Shown: positions 8,796-19,700, numbered from the stretch's first letter. The stretch is 64,000 bases of DNA from Pseudomonadota bacterium (GCA_023391335.1 JAEWBG010000018.1:1-64000); one strand, 5' to 3'. The notes: a model not told the origin generated them from the sequence alone. Program-made: numbers and translations.

Positions 8796-9518
8796 TCAGC
8801 CTTCGACCCACATTTCAAGCAACAGAAACAGCAAGAAGCCGGCGAAGAACGCTGAGGTCGTCCACACAGTCTCCTCGACTTCGTGCGCTTCGACTAGCAG
8901 TTCTTCAGTGACGAGATACAACAGCGCGACCAGTCCGATGCCAAGCAGAATGGCAAAAGCGAACGGGCTCAAGTCGGCGAATAGATAGCGCGAGACGCCT
9001 GTTCCCACAGTCAACGTGAGCGCTAGTCCGGCGGGAGCAACCGCCGCGCCAAGCTTGCCGATCCGCGCATCATTCATCGCGGAACTCACGGCCAGCGAAA
9101 GGAACAGCACTTCCAACGTCAGCGCCACGCCGAGCAACAAGCCAGTTTGATCTCCCGCGGCGAAGCCAATACCGAGCACGATGCCATCGATGAGCAAATC
9201 CACGCCCGTCACCACGAGCAGTCCTATCGGAAATGCGGCGCCACGTTCGCGCTCTTCAAAGCGCCGCGCAACGTAGCGGATGACGATCATCAGCGCCAGG
9301 CCCAAGGTAAATCCGAGTACCACGGGCACGGCCGCTTCATGCCGTTCCTTCGGCAACAGTTCGAGCGAGGCCGCAGCGAAGACGATTCCCGCCGCAAGAT
9401 GCTGAATTGCACTCGTCAGCTGCGGACCGGGCTTGCGCCACACGGCCACTGTTCCTGCACCCGCCGCGACGGCCACGGCGGGCAAGGTGAACAACATCGC
9501 GCGTGCTACTGGGCTCAC
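8796..9518 (-). CDS. ZIP-like metal transporter in the czc operon
   Basis: 240 residues, about 8 hydrophobic segments. The ZIP-type features are HLAAGIVFAAASLELLP in the second half of TM2 and a TM4/TM5-like DLLIDGIVLGIGFA segment, where Asp replaces the usual His/Asn pattern. The missing His in this site suggests altered metal choice or direction. The start overlaps the stop of czcA by 4 bases, so the two are translationally coupled. Placement among efflux genes makes a resistance role plausible, although most ZIP proteins import metal. Whether it moves metal in or out cannot be said. Confidence 0.72.
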   Translation of the reverse strand: MSPVARAMLFTLPAVAVAAGAGTVAVWRKPGPQLTSAIQHLAAGIVFAAASLELLPKERHEAAVPVVLGFTLGLALMIVIRYVARRFEERERGAAFPIGLLVVTGVDLLIDGIVLGIGFAAGDQTGLLLGVALTLEVLFLSLAVSSAMNDARIGKLGAAVAPAGLALTLTVGTGVSRYLFADLSPFAFAILLGIGLVALLYLVTEELLVEAHEVEETVWTTSAFFAGFLLFLLLEMWVEG

Positions 9519-12500
9519 TCAGTTGCCTCGGCCACACGCATTCCAGCTTGCGCTTGCACGTGGCGCGGCAAGGTCAACCGATACAGCGCCGGCAATACGA
9601 ACACGCTAAGTAGCGTGGCGGAAATGATGCCGCCGATCACAACTGTCGCGAGCGGTCTCTGCACTTCCGCACCGGTGCTTGTATTCAACGCCATCGGTAA
9701 AAAGCCGAGCGAGGCGACCAGGCCGATCATCAGAATCGGGCGTAAGCGCAGCAAAGCACCTTGAATGATTGCATCCTCTGCCGGCACGCCGTCACGGATC
9801 AAATCGCGAATCGCCGCGATCATCACGACGCCTGTCAGCACCGCGACACCGCACAGAGTGATGAACCCGACGCCGGCCGTGATCGAAAGCGGAATGCCGC
9901 GTATCAACAGTGCAATGACACCCCCTGTAAGCGCGAGCGGAACGCCGGAAAACACCAACGCAGCATCGCGCACCGATCCAAAGGTTGTAAACAGCAGCCC
10001 AAAGATCAGCAGCAGCGCGATCGGAACGAGCAATCTCAATCGAGCGGATGCACTCTCCAACTGCTCGAACGTTCCCGCGTATTGGATGTAGTAACCCGCA
10101 GGGAGCTTGAGTTCGCGATCGAGCTTGGATTGCACATCCGCCACGAAACTCGACAAATCCCGTCCGCGTACATTTGAGGTGATGACGACTCGCCGTTTGC
10201 CATCATCGCGCGAAATTTGGTTCGGACCATCCGTGATCGCGAATTTCGCCACCTCGGACAATGGCACATAGCCTCTGCCGTCCGGGAGCATCAGCGGCAG
10301 TCGTTCGAGAGCAGCAGTGTCCGTGCGCAATTGCTCTGGGAGACGCACCACGACATCGAAGCGCGCATCGCCTTCGTAGATCTGCCCTGCCTCGGAGCCG
10401 CCGACAGCAGTCGACACCGCGCTCTGCACGTCTTCAACTCTGAGTCCATAGCGCCCGAGCTGCATGCGATCAGGCGTCACCGTCAGAGTCGGAAGACCTG
10501 AGAGCGGTTCGACCGTCACGTCCGCTGCATTCGGCACCGCCGAGATTAACGCACCGACTCGATCGCCAATTCGCGTGAGCTCATCGAAATCGTCACCGAA
10601 TACTTTGACGGCGAGATCCGCGCGAACACCGGCAATCAGCTCGTTGAAGCGCATTTCGATCGGTTGACTGAATGCGTACACGCCACCCGGCTGCTTGGCG
10701 AGCGTCTGCTCGATATCGGCCAACAGTTGTTGTTTCGATTTGTGCGGATCAGGCCATCGATCGCGCGGCTTCAAGATCAAAAACGTATCGGTCTGGCCTG
10801 GCGACATAGGATCCGTCGCAGCGTCGTTCGTGCCAGTGCGCGCAAACACGCGCTCGACTTGCGGATGCTTTGCTAATGCGGCGTTAAGGTGTTCTTGAAT
10901 TCGCACCGCCTCTTCGATGCCGATGCCGGGGATGCGATTCACGAGAATGACAATGTCGCCTTCGTCGAGCTGCGGAATAAACTCCGCGCCCATGCGGCTC
11001 GCCAGCAGTCCGCATACCACGATGAGTGCTGCTGCAGCACCGACCACAATCCATCGCGCGTTCAATACGAAACGCAGTACCGGCTGATAGACGCGCTTCG
11101 CCGCAGCGACGAGCGCATTATCGCCTTCTTTGATGTGGCCGCTGAATAGCAGCGCGCATGCCGCCGGCACGAAGGTGATCGAGAAAATCAGCGCGCCCAC
11201 CAAGGCCGCAATCACCGCGAACGCCATGGGATGGAACATTTTTCCTTCCACACCGGTCAGCGCAAAGATCGGCAGATTTACCAGCACGATGACCATCACA
11301 CTCACGAGACTCGGGCGAAAAACCTCGCGCGTCGCGTTGTAGACCGTCTCGAATCGCTCGCCTCGCGGAAGCACGCCGCCGCGGGCGTGCTGCGCCTCCG
11401 ATAATCGGAACAGACAGTTTTCCACGATGATCAACGCGCCATCGATGATGAGCCCGAAATCAAGCGCGCCAAGGCTCATCAAGTTCCCGCTTACGCCGGT
11501 CTGCACCATCCCCGTAAAAGTCGCAAACAGTGCCAGCGGAATCACGCACGCGGTCAGTAGGGCAGCACGCAGATTCCCGAGGAACACGAACAGCACCAAG
11601 ATCACGAGCAGCGCCCCTTCGAGCAGATTCTTCTGCACCGTCGCGACGGTCTTGTTGACGAGATCAGTGCGATCGTAGACGGGCTGCGCGATCACACCCG
11701 TCGGCAAACTCTTTTGGATTTCCTTGAGCTTGTCCGCGACGCGAATACTGACTTCGCGGCTGTTCTCTCCGATCAGCATGAACGTTGTCGAGAGCACCGT
11801 CTCCTGTGTGCCCAATTGTGCGGCGCCGGTACGAAGCGGATGTCCGATTCCAACCTCCGCCACATCGCTAACGCGCACCGGGACTCCATTGCGAGTCGCG
11901 ATAACGACGCGGCGAATCTCCTCTTCCCCGGCCAGTTGCCCCGGCACGCGCACGAGTTGCTGCTCGCCATTGGTTTCGATGTAGCCGGCACCCACGTTGA
12001 GATTGCTTGCGCGCAGCGCTTGCTCTAGGTCATCGAGGCTCAAACCGAACGCAAGTAGCTTCGCTGGATCGGGCTGCACGTGAAACTGCTTGGTGTAGCC
12101 GCCGATCGCATCCACCTCAGTCACGCCTTGCACCTGGCGCAGTTGCGGACGAATGATCCAGTCCTGAATCGTGCGCAAATCGGTTGCGGTGTAAGACGTA
12201 CCGTCGGCTTTGAGCGCGCCAGGTTTCGCCTCGACCACGTACATGAAGATCTCGCCGAGACCTGTTGCAACCGGACCCATCTCGAGTTCGATGCCCGCGG
12301 GCAATTGATCGCGAGCCGCTTGCAAACGCTCGTTGACCAATTGACGTGCGAAGTAGATATCGGTGCCGTCTTTAAAGACCAGCACTGTCTGCGATAAGCC
12401 GTATTTCGAAATGGATCGGAAGGTGTCGAGCTTCGGCAGGCCGCTCATGACGTACTCGATCGGAAATGTCACCCGACTCTCGACTTCCAATGGCGAATAG

Positions 12501-12664
12501 CCCGGCGCGCGTGCATTCACTTGCACTTGCACGTTCGTGATATCCGGTACGGCATCGATCGCAAGCTGCTTGTATTGATAGACGCCGAATGCAATAAAAC
12601 CTAACACCGCGACTAGTACGAACCAGCGCCGTTCGACAGACGCATTGATGATGCGATCGATCAT
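9515..12664 (-). CDS. czcA: heavy-metal efflux RND pump CzcA (HME1-like)
   Basis: 1049 residues, the size of full HME-RND pumps: 12 membrane helices and two large periplasmic loops. TM4 carries DFGLIIDGALIIVEN, the proton-relay D-x7-D-x7-E arrangement with the DFG...DGA form typical of Zn/Co/Cd pumps (HME1). It forms a trimer that takes metal from the periplasm or membrane face to the CzcC channel. czcB ends one base before this start, and the ZIP-like gene overlaps its stop. Zn/Co/Cd is inferred from signature and neighbours, not proven. Confidence 0.93.
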   Translation of the reverse strand: MIDRIINASVERRWFVLVAVLGFIAFGVYQYKQLAIDAVPDITNVQVQVNARAPGYSPLEVESRVTFPIEYVMSGLPKLDTFRSISKYGLSQTVLVFKDGTDIYFARQLVNERLQAARDQLPAGIELEMGPVATGLGEIFMYVVEAKPGALKADGTSYTATDLRTIQDWIIRPQLRQVQGVTEVDAIGGYTKQFHVQPDPAKLLAFGLSLDDLEQALRASNLNVGAGYIETNGEQQLVRVPGQLAGEEEIRRVVIATRNGVPVRVSDVAEVGIGHPLRTGAAQLGTQETVLSTTFMLIGENSREVSIRVADKLKEIQKSLPTGVIAQPVYDRTDLVNKTVATVQKNLLEGALLVILVLFVFLGNLRAALLTACVIPLALFATFTGMVQTGVSGNLMSLGALDFGLIIDGALIIVENCLFRLSEAQHARGGVLPRGERFETVYNATREVFRPSLVSVMVIVLVNLPIFALTGVEGKMFHPMAFAVIAALVGALIFSITFVPAACALLFSGHIKEGDNALVAAAKRVYQPVLRFVLNARWIVVGAAAALIVVCGLLASRMGAEFIPQLDEGDIVILVNRIPGIGIEEAVRIQEHLNAALAKHPQVERVFARTGTNDAATDPMSPGQTDTFLILKPRDRWPDPHKSKQQLLADIEQTLAKQPGGVYAFSQPIEMRFNELIAGVRADLAVKVFGDDFDELTRIGDRVGALISAVPNAADVTVEPLSGLPTLTVTPDRMQLGRYGLRVEDVQSAVSTAVGGSEAGQIYEGDARFDVVVRLPEQLRTDTAALERLPLMLPDGRGYVPLSEVAKFAITDGPNQISRDDGKRRVVITSNVRGRDLSSFVADVQSKLDRELKLPAGYYIQYAGTFEQLESASARLRLLVPIALLLIFGLLFTTFGSVRDAALVFSGVPLALTGGVIALLIRGIPLSITAGVGFITLCGVAVLTGVVMIAAIRDLIRDGVPAEDAIIQGALLRLRPILMIGLVASLGFLPMALNTSTGAEVQRPLATVVIGGIISATLLSVFVLPALYRLTLPRHVQAQAGMRVAEATE

Positions 12665-12665
12665 C

Positions 12666-13607
12666 TTAGTCCGCCTCCGCTTCGCTCTTGAGGAGTTCGG
12701 CTTTCAGTAGAAAGGTATTGTTCGCGGCGTAGCGCTCGCCCGCTTCCAAGCCCTGCTTGATTTCGACTGCTTCGCTCGAGCGCCGTCCGATCTCGATCGG
12801 ACGTGCCGAGAAACCTTGCGGCGTTTGAACGAACACCACGGGCCGGCCTTTGACCTGTTGGATCGCAGTCGGCTGTACTGCAACTTGAGCGGTGCTTTCG
12901 TCGAGCAGCACATCGGCAGTGACGAATTGCCCTGGCGCCCAGCGGCCCTCGCGATTGTCGAGGGAAACGCGTGCAATCACGCTTTGAGTTTGCGCACTCC
13001 CGACGGGTGAGATGTACGTCAGCGTGCCTTGGCTTTGCGTATTGGCGTCGGTCGAAGCGACACGAACTTGCTGCCCGATTTTCAACTTCGCACGATCCTG
13101 AGGAAAGACGCTCAGATCGACTCGCACCTTAGAAGTATCGACAATTTCGAACAGCGGCTCGCTGCCGGCCACCTCGCCAGAATTTGCATGCCGTTGCGTG
13201 ATGACACCTGCAATCGGTGCCGCCACCGAGTACACCTGCAAACTCTCGTTGCTCTCGACTTTTGCCAGAGGATCCCCAGCACGCACGCGATCTCCAATCT
13301 CGTGAATCACGCCGCGGATGATGCCGGGGTAACGCGCCGCCACTTCGGCCACGTTCTGCGGCTCGGTTTGCACGCTGCCGAACAACGTGAGCGTGGTGCG
13401 AATCGGCGAGGCCTTCGCTTCCGTGGTTTCGATGCCGACCTGCTCGGCAATCTGCGGCGAAATGGATGCCATATTGGTTTGCGCCGCTGCATCGGCCGCT
13501 TCACCTTCGGTCGATACAGCAGCTTCCGCAGTGGATGGCTTTTGCTGCGAGCACGCTGCTACTGCCGCGAGCACTGCAACGATCAGCAGTTTGTAATGAG
13601 TGTTCAT
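12666..13607 (-). CDS. czcB: RND periplasmic adaptor CzcB
   Basis: I place the start at 13607, giving 313 residues. The N-terminus has a lipoprotein signal (LLIVAVLAAVAAC) with a lipobox Cys, and the ATG overlaps the czcC stop by 4 bases. Longer frames upstream only run through czcC. Two lipoyl halves (HEIGDRVRAGDPLAKVES and SVAAPIAGVITQR) are joined by a very short link, so the alpha-helical hairpin is reduced. A beta-barrel (DLSVFPQDRAKLKIGQ) and membrane-proximal domain follow. It bridges CzcA and CzcC in the periplasm. Confidence 0.9.
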   Translation of the reverse strand: MNTHYKLLIVAVLAAVAACSQQKPSTAEAAVSTEGEAADAAAQTNMASISPQIAEQVGIETTEAKASPIRTTLTLFGSVQTEPQNVAEVAARYPGIIRGVIHEIGDRVRAGDPLAKVESNESLQVYSVAAPIAGVITQRHANSGEVAGSEPLFEIVDTSKVRVDLSVFPQDRAKLKIGQQVRVASTDANTQSQGTLTYISPVGSAQTQSVIARVSLDNREGRWAPGQFVTADVLLDESTAQVAVQPTAIQQVKGRPVVFVQTPQGFSARPIEIGRRSSEAVEIKQGLEAGERYAANNTFLLKAELLKSEAEAD

Positions 13608-14899
13608 GGGTTTGATTCCGGAATGATCCATTGGGCGGCCGTGACAGGCTCGCTCGTGAGCCTTTCGATTTCGGCGGTGAGGCGATGAGCGTCTGCGGCT
13701 GACTCGATGACGGCGGCACGTAGCGCGAGCAGATCTTGTTGCGCAGTGGCCAACTCCAGGTACGAGAAGCGACCGCGGTCGTAGCCCATCTGTGTCTGGT
13801 CGAGCGCAGCTTGAGCCTGCGGCAGTGCCTCGTCCTTTAGCATCTGCAGCTGTCGACGACTGACCTGCACTTGCTTGTAGAGCGCGTACAGCGTGGCTTG
13901 CGCACGAATGCGTGCTGCTTGCTCCAGCGCTTGCGTTTGCGTCCGACGCACCGAGGCTTCTGCAATGTTGCCTTGGTTGCGGTCGAACACCGGCAAGCCC
14001 ATCGAGAAGCCCGCGACAAGTGCAGTGTCGTTCGTGCTCTCGTAGCGACGCAGGCCAAGTCCGAGCGCGAGGTTCGGACGTGCTGCGGCTTGCGCAAGAC
14101 GCAACTCGGCATCGCGTAAGCGAGACTCGGAAGCGAACCGCATTAGATCCGGACTGCGCTCGAGCTGATCCGACAGCGACTGGAGAGACTCGAGCGGCGG
14201 CAGTGCGAAAAGATTGGCTTGCGCATTGCCGAACTGCGCTTGAGTTGCGCCCCACATCGAAGCCAAAGACTGCCGTGCGCTCTCAAGTGCGGTTTGCGCC
14301 TGAGTCAAATCGAGTTGTGCGCGGATGACGGAAATGCGTGCACGACTGAGTTCTACCGTCGGCGATCGAGCCGCCTCGACACGCTTGCTTATCGCCTCGC
14401 GCGTGCGTTCGATCAAATCGACGGTGCTCTGCGTTAGGCGAACGCGCTCCTGCGCAGCCACCACGTCGACGAATCGACGCGTTACCTCCGCAAGCACATC
14501 CAATTCGCGTGCACGCTGTTCGACGCCGACGAGATCGCGATCCGAATTCGCCGCATCGACGCGTCGCGCTCGTTTGCCGCCAAGCTCGATCACCTGACTC
14601 AAGCTGAGTGTGGTCTGTAGCTCGCGGACGCCGCTGACTTCGCCGGTGCCGCCAAAGTCCTCGAGATCAAGCGCCAAATCCGGATTCGGCATAACACCCG
14701 CTTGCAGAATGCGCGCTTGTGCGGCATTCAACTCGTAGGTGCTGGCCTTCAAATCGGGATTGGAATGCATGGCGCCTTCGATGGCTTGCGCCAACGTGAG
14801 ATCGCCTTGCGGATTGAATTCCTGCGCGTGAGCCTGCAATGCCAAAGCCGCAAGCAATAACGCGGTGCACGCCCGCGAGCGCGCGAAAACTCTGAACAT
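13604..14899 (-). CDS. czcC: outer-membrane efflux channel CzcC (TolC family)
   Basis: 431 residues with a cleavable signal peptide (LLLAALALQAHAQ) and the two internally repeated outer-membrane-efflux domains: SNPDLKASTYELNAAQ..., then SPDLMRFASESRLRDAELRLAQAAARP. These are long amphipathic helices for the periplasmic tunnel. GGGAGG lies six bases before the ATG. Trimeric channel for the CzcBA pump; first of the coupled czcCBA genes. Confidence 0.92.
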   Translation of the reverse strand: MFRVFARSRACTALLLAALALQAHAQEFNPQGDLTLAQAIEGAMHSNPDLKASTYELNAAQARILQAGVMPNPDLALDLEDFGGTGEVSGVRELQTTLSLSQVIELGGKRARRVDAANSDRDLVGVEQRARELDVLAEVTRRFVDVVAAQERVRLTQSTVDLIERTREAISKRVEAARSPTVELSRARISVIRAQLDLTQAQTALESARQSLASMWGATQAQFGNAQANLFALPPLESLQSLSDQLERSPDLMRFASESRLRDAELRLAQAAARPNLALGLGLRRYESTNDTALVAGFSMGLPVFDRNQGNIAEASVRRTQTQALEQAARIRAQATLYALYKQVQVSRRQLQMLKDEALPQAQAALDQTQMGYDRGRFSYLELATAQQDLLALRAAVIESAADAHRLTAEIERLTSEPVTAAQWIIPESNP

Positions 14900-14967
14900 G
14901 TCATGCCTCCCACGGCGACGCGTAATGCGCTCACCGCTCGATGAAAGAAAATCGAATCGAGGAGGAC

Positions 14968-15348
14968 TTAGGCAGGCGGTCCGCGCGAAGGCGGACGAAG
15001 AGTGAAGGGAACGGAAAAGTGGGTTTCGGCTACATCAGCACTGAAGACGCGCGGCGCATCGACGGGCAGCACCATCGCCAAGACATAAGCACTGATGATC
15101 GGGTTGTCGAGCGCGAAGCTTGCCGATTTCGTGACCGTCATGGACCCCGAGACATCCACATCGTGGTCGTGATGTCCGGCCTTGAAGTCCGCGTCGTCTT
15201 GATGACCCGGAACATCTTCCACATGCACGCTGATGGGCGCTTCTTGCCCGTCGAGGCATAGGTGCAAATGGGCGTTCGCCATGCGCACTGGCAGCAGCGC
15301 GACAGCAAGCACCCAAAGAATTAGCCCTATTCTGGAGCGACGACCCAT
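14968..15348 (-). CDS. small periplasmic protein heading the czc operon
   Basis: Taking the ATG at 15348 gives 126 residues: a signal-anchor/signal peptide (RIGLILWVLAVALLPVRMANA), then HLHLCLDG and a His/Asp-rich patch (HVEDVPGHQDD...GHHDHDVD) suited to binding divalent metal. No family name recognised. Small His-rich periplasmic proteins are commonly found beside czc genes. It lies 69 bp upstream of czcC in the same direction and probably is the first cistron. A metal chaperone or buffer role is inference. Confidence 0.65.
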   Translation of the reverse strand: MGRRSRIGLILWVLAVALLPVRMANAHLHLCLDGQEAPISVHVEDVPGHQDDADFKAGHHDHDVDVSGSMTVTKSASFALDNPIISAYVLAMVLPVDAPRVFSADVAETHFSVPFTLRPPSRGPPA

Positions 15349-15461
15349 GCGGCGGAGTATGCCCAAACGATTTCGCGAACGCGAGGCGGAAGTTCGTGTA
15401 AACGAGCAAACACTATCGAAGAAAACTGTGATCACCGTAGATCTGAAAGTTGATCACGGCG

Positions 15462-16001
15462 CTACTTCTCCGGCGGTGGAGGCGGCGCACCGCGCTTGCG
15501 ATAGGAGAGTAAATCCGGCGCATTCGAGGGCGTCGGATTCTGCTCGAGCGAATCGATCAAACGCTTCATATCGCCGATCTCGCGAACCTGCGCATCGATG
15601 ATCCTGTCCGCAAGCAGCCGCACGCGAGGATCGCGGATGTGAGCACGCTCGCTCGTCATGATCGCGATCGAATGGTGCGGAATCATGGCCTTCATGTAGG
15701 AAACGTCGTCCACCGTTGCTTGGCTGCGGACCAACCATAGAGCCGCTGCGAACACCACAATGCTGCCGGCAACAATTGCAAGGTTGCGGCCCTGGTTCTT
15801 GTACATAGACCACATGAAACCGAGCATGATCAGCGCCATCGTTGCGCCCATGATGAGCGCCATCCACAGACGCGTTTGACTGAAGAACACGTGATCCGAC
15901 GAATATGTGTTCAAGTACATCAAGCCGTACATCACGATGGTGCCGACGATGATCATCGCGGCGAAGCGGCCGTAGCTCATGCCCATCTCGTGCTTATCCA
16001 T
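15462..16001 (-). CDS. DUF305 family membrane protein
   Basis: Start at 16001, preceded by GGAGC; 179 residues. Three membrane helices (YGRFAAMIIVGTIVMYGLM; LWMALIMGATMALIMLGF; LAIVAGSIVVFAAALWLV) precede a DUF305-type domain with the core MKAMIPHHSIAIMTSERAHIRDP. This His-His-Met cluster family is often found near copper genes and may bind Cu in the periplasm. The C-terminus is a Pro tract. It lies 113 bp upstream of the czc leader gene on the same strand, so it could belong to that transcript. Confidence 0.8.
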   Translation of the reverse strand: MDKHEMGMSYGRFAAMIIVGTIVMYGLMYLNTYSSDHVFFSQTRLWMALIMGATMALIMLGFMWSMYKNQGRNLAIVAGSIVVFAAALWLVRSQATVDDVSYMKAMIPHHSIAIMTSERAHIRDPRVRLLADRIIDAQVREIGDMKRLIDSLEQNPTPSNAPDLLSYRKRGAPPPPPEK

Positions 16002-16284
16002 AGGTGCTCCAGTTCCGGATTCGACACAGCCACAATGAGCAGCTAGACGAATACGTTCCGCACCTTTTTTGCAGAGCCGCACGGCGTCGATCTGGACAAA
16101 GATATTGCTACGCATCCCCTGCCCCTCTGTGCACCACCTCGCGCATCGTCAGCCGGGATCGATCCCAAGCGAGCTACGGTTTCCCCGTGGTGCCACACAA
16201 GAATGCGCTGCACATACTTCGCGACGTTACGAGAACAACGTCCCACCCGAACGAACGCGAGCAACGCAAGAATAAGGAGCATTT

Positions 16285-16623
16285 ATGCGACGAGTCACAG
16301 GCGGTTTTGCGGCGCTAATCGCTAGCGCTCTGTTTGCCTTCACCGCGAGTGCAGCGGACAACACCGCGATGCACATGCATAAGTCGGAGATGAGGCACGA
16401 CCGCACCGATAAAGAATTGGCTTCCGATTACAAAAGCGAAGCGGATCAACTCAAGGAACAAGCTGCTTCACACCGGAAGCTCGCGGAACAGTATCGCCAA
16501 CGCAGTCCGCAGAAAGGCGGCGGCAACTATGAAAACGTTGCCAAGCACTGCGACAAGCTGGCGGAGTACTACGAAAAAGCAGCGAAGGAAGCTGAGGCGA
16601 TTTCAGGCGAACTCAACAAGTAG
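16285..16623 (+). CDS. small secreted helical protein of unknown function
   Basis: 112 residues with a clear signal peptide ending FTASAAD and a good AAGGAG site. The mature part begins with a Met/His patch (MHMHKSEMRHDRTD), then a charged, probably coiled-coil helix rich in Lys, Glu and Gln, with one Cys (KHCDKLAEYYEKA). I do not recognise a named family. It sits between the czc and cus operons, transcribed divergently from the DUF305 gene, so a periplasmic metal-stress role is a contextual guess. A perfect 10-bp hairpin follows the stop. Confidence 0.7.
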   Translation: MRRVTGGFAALIASALFAFTASAADNTAMHMHKSEMRHDRTDKELASDYKSEADQLKEQAASHRKLAEQYRQRSPQKGGGNYENVAKHCDKLAEYYEKAAKEAEAISGELNK

Positions 16624-16631
16624 CGATACGT

Positions 16632-16657
16632 GAAGCCGGAGTAACTCCTCCGGCTTC
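16632..16657 (+). terminator. hairpin after the small secreted protein gene
   Basis: GAAGCCGGAG (16632-16641) pairs with CTCCGGCTTC (16648-16657), loop TAACTC, starting nine bases after the stop. There is no T-run, so it may act as a weak terminator or an mRNA 3' stabiliser. Confidence 0.45.
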
Positions 16658-16719
16658 GCTGCCGCAGGGTGAATGGAATGCCGGTTCGAGTCGGTGACGT
16701 TTGCTGCGTCGCCAGCCGA

Positions 16720-19700
16720 TCAAGTGCGCTTAGAACGCATCAATAAGAATGCCGCCGGCAGCACGAACATCGATAGCAATGGTGCCGTGATCATGCCGCC
16801 CACCATCGGCGCCGCAATTCTCTGCATCACTTCCGAACCCGCTCCGCTGCCGATCATGATGGGAATGAGGCCGGCAATGATTACCGCGACCGTCATCGCC
16901 TTCGGCCGGACTCGCAAGATCGCGCCTTCGTGAATTGCCTCCATCAAATCGCTCTCAGATGCTGCTCCCTTGCTGAGACGTTCTTCCCACGCGTGCTTGA
17001 GATACAAGAGCATGATGACGCCGAACTCCGCCGCAACGCCTGCAAGCGCGATAAACCCCACTGCGCTCGCGACCGAGATGTTGTGACCCAGCAACCACAG
17101 CAACCAGATCCCGCCAATCAGCGCGAAAGGCAGTGAAGCCATGATGAGCGCGGCTTCATCGATGCGCTCGAACAAGAAATAAAGCAACACGAAAATGATG
17201 AGCAGCGTCACGGGAACGACAATCGCCAACCGTGCCGATGCGCGCTGCAGGTATTCGAACTGTCCGGACCATGAAATGGAGTAGCCCGCAGGTACCTTCA
17301 GATCGCTCGAGAGCAGCGATTGCATTTCGCGTACCGCGGATTTGAGGTCTCTTCCACGGATGTCGACATAGACCCAGCCCGACAAACGCGCATTCTCGCT
17401 GCGAAGCATCGGCGGGCCGTCGCTGATGGAGATGTTTGCTACGTCGTCGAGTTCGATCTGTGCACCTGCCGGAGTCACAATCGGAAGCGCGCGCAGCGCC
17501 GGAAGCGAGTCGCGAATCTCACGCGGATAACGCACGCTGATGGGAAATCTTTCTCTGCCCTCGACGGTTTCACCAATCGTCATGCCGCCAATTGCAGTCG
17601 AGACGACGCTCTGTACATCCGAGATGTTCAAGCCATAGCGAGCTGCGGCATTCCGATCGATCGAGACATCGATGTAGCGCCCGCCGGTTACACGTTCTGC
17701 GAAGGCAGACGTCACACCGGGCACCGCTTTGACGAGGCGCTCCGCTTGCTGCGTGAGCCGATCGATTTCCTTCAGATCGTGTCCAGCGATCTTGATGCCA
17801 ACCGGGCTCTTGATTCCCGTTGCCAACATGTCGATGCGATTGCGAATGGGCGGCACCCAAACGTTCGCGAGCCCTGGGACCCGAACGACACGATCCAACT
17901 CTTGCACCAACTTATCGGGTGTCATGCCTGCTCGCCACTGCTCGCGCGGCTTGAATCGAATCGTCGTCTCGAACATCTCGAGCGGTGCCGGATCGGTCGC
18001 GGTTTCAGCTCGACCGGCTTTCCCGAACACCGTCTCGACCTCGGGCACACTCTTGATCATGCGATCGGTCTGCTGCAACAACTCGCTTACCTTTCCCACG
18101 GAGATACCCGGCAGTGCCGAAGGCATGTACAACAGATCGCCTTCATCGAGCGGCGGCATGAATTCGCTTCCGAGCTGCGTCATCGGGACGATCGTTATCG
18201 CCACGAGCAATCCGGCAATGATCAGCGTGGTCTTCGGATACGCAAGCACGCGATCGAGAGCCGGACGATAGATGGCCATCAGCCAGCGGCTCAACGGATT
18301 GGCATGCTCCGGCGGGATGCGTCCACGAATGAAGTAGCCCATCAGCACGGGAATCAACGTCACCGACAAGCCGGCCGCCGCGGCCATCGCATAGGTCTTC
18401 GTGAATGCCAGCGGCGAGAACAAGCGACCTTCCTGCGCTTCGAGCGCGAATATCGGCACGAAGGAAAGCGTGATGATCAACAAAGAAAAGAACAGCGCGG
18501 GACCTACCTCAGCCGCTGCATTTGCGATCAGCGCCCAGCGCTCCCCCGCTTCGATGGTTCGATCCGGATGAGCGTCTTCCCATCGCTCGAGGTGCTTGTG
18601 GGCATTTTCGATCATGACCACCGCAGCATCGACCATCGCACCGATCGCAATTGCGATGCCTCCCAAAGACATGATGTTCGCGTTGATGCCCTGGTAGTGC
18701 ATCACGATGAACGCCGCGAGTATGCCCAACGGCAAAGCCACAATGGCGACCAAAGCCGAACGCAGATGGAACAGGAACAGGCCGCACACCAACCCGACGA
18801 CGATGAATTCTTCGATGAGTTTGTGTGTCAGATTCGTCACTGAACGTTCGATCAATCCCGACCGATCGTAGGTCGTGACCAACTCGACGCCGTGCGGCAG
18901 CGTCGTTCGAAGCTGCGCAAGCCTCTCTTTCACAGCCTTAATCGTCTCCAACGCATTCTTACCGCTGCGTACGATGACGACACCGCCAGCCACTTCACCC
19001 TCGCCGTTCAGTTCGGCAATGCCACGGCGCATTTCGGGACCGATCTGCACGTGCGCCACGTCGCGCAGCTGCACCGGCGTACCTGCACTGACTGCCAAAG
19101 GAATGCTGTAGAAATCTTCGATCGAGCGCAGATAACCCGAGGCGCGCACCATGTATTCGGCCTCGCCCATTTCCAGCACCGAACCGCCCGTCTCTCGATT
19201 CGCGTTCTGTATGGCCGTCACCACTTGATCTTGAGTGATGCCATACGCCCGTAAGCGATCCGGATCGAGCACGACCTGATACTGCCGGACCATGCCGCCG
19301 ATGGACGCGACTTCCGCAACGTTCGGTAGCGTCTTCAACTCGTAGCGCAGAAACCAATCCTGCAGCGCACGCAGTTGCGAAAGATCATGGCCGCCGGTGC
19401 GATCGATGAGCGCATATTCGTACACCCAACCCACACCGGTCGCATCGGGACCGAGCGACGTCTCAGCTTGCGGTGGCAACCGCGATTTGGTTTGGCTTAG
19501 GTACTCCAAAACTCGCGAACGCGCCCAGTACGGATCGGTGCCGTCTTCGAACAGGATATAAACGAACGAATCGCCGAAGAACGAAAAGCCGCGGACGGTT
19601 TTGGCCCCCGGAACGGACAACATCGTGGTCGTCAGCGGATACGTCACTTGGTCTTCGACGATTTGCGGCGCTTGGCCCGGATAGCTCGTACGCAGGATCA

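Noticed and set aside
8005..8988. A 327-residue frame opposite the CDF and ZIP-like genes
   Set aside because: Antisense to two well-supported transporters, with His/Arg-rich composition that mirrors their codons.
12666..14255. A 529-residue reading of czcB extending through czcC
   Set aside because: The first ~216 codons run antisense-like in another frame over czcC, are Arg/Ser-rich and unlike any adaptor. The ATG at 13607 has a lipoprotein signal and the 4-base overlap.
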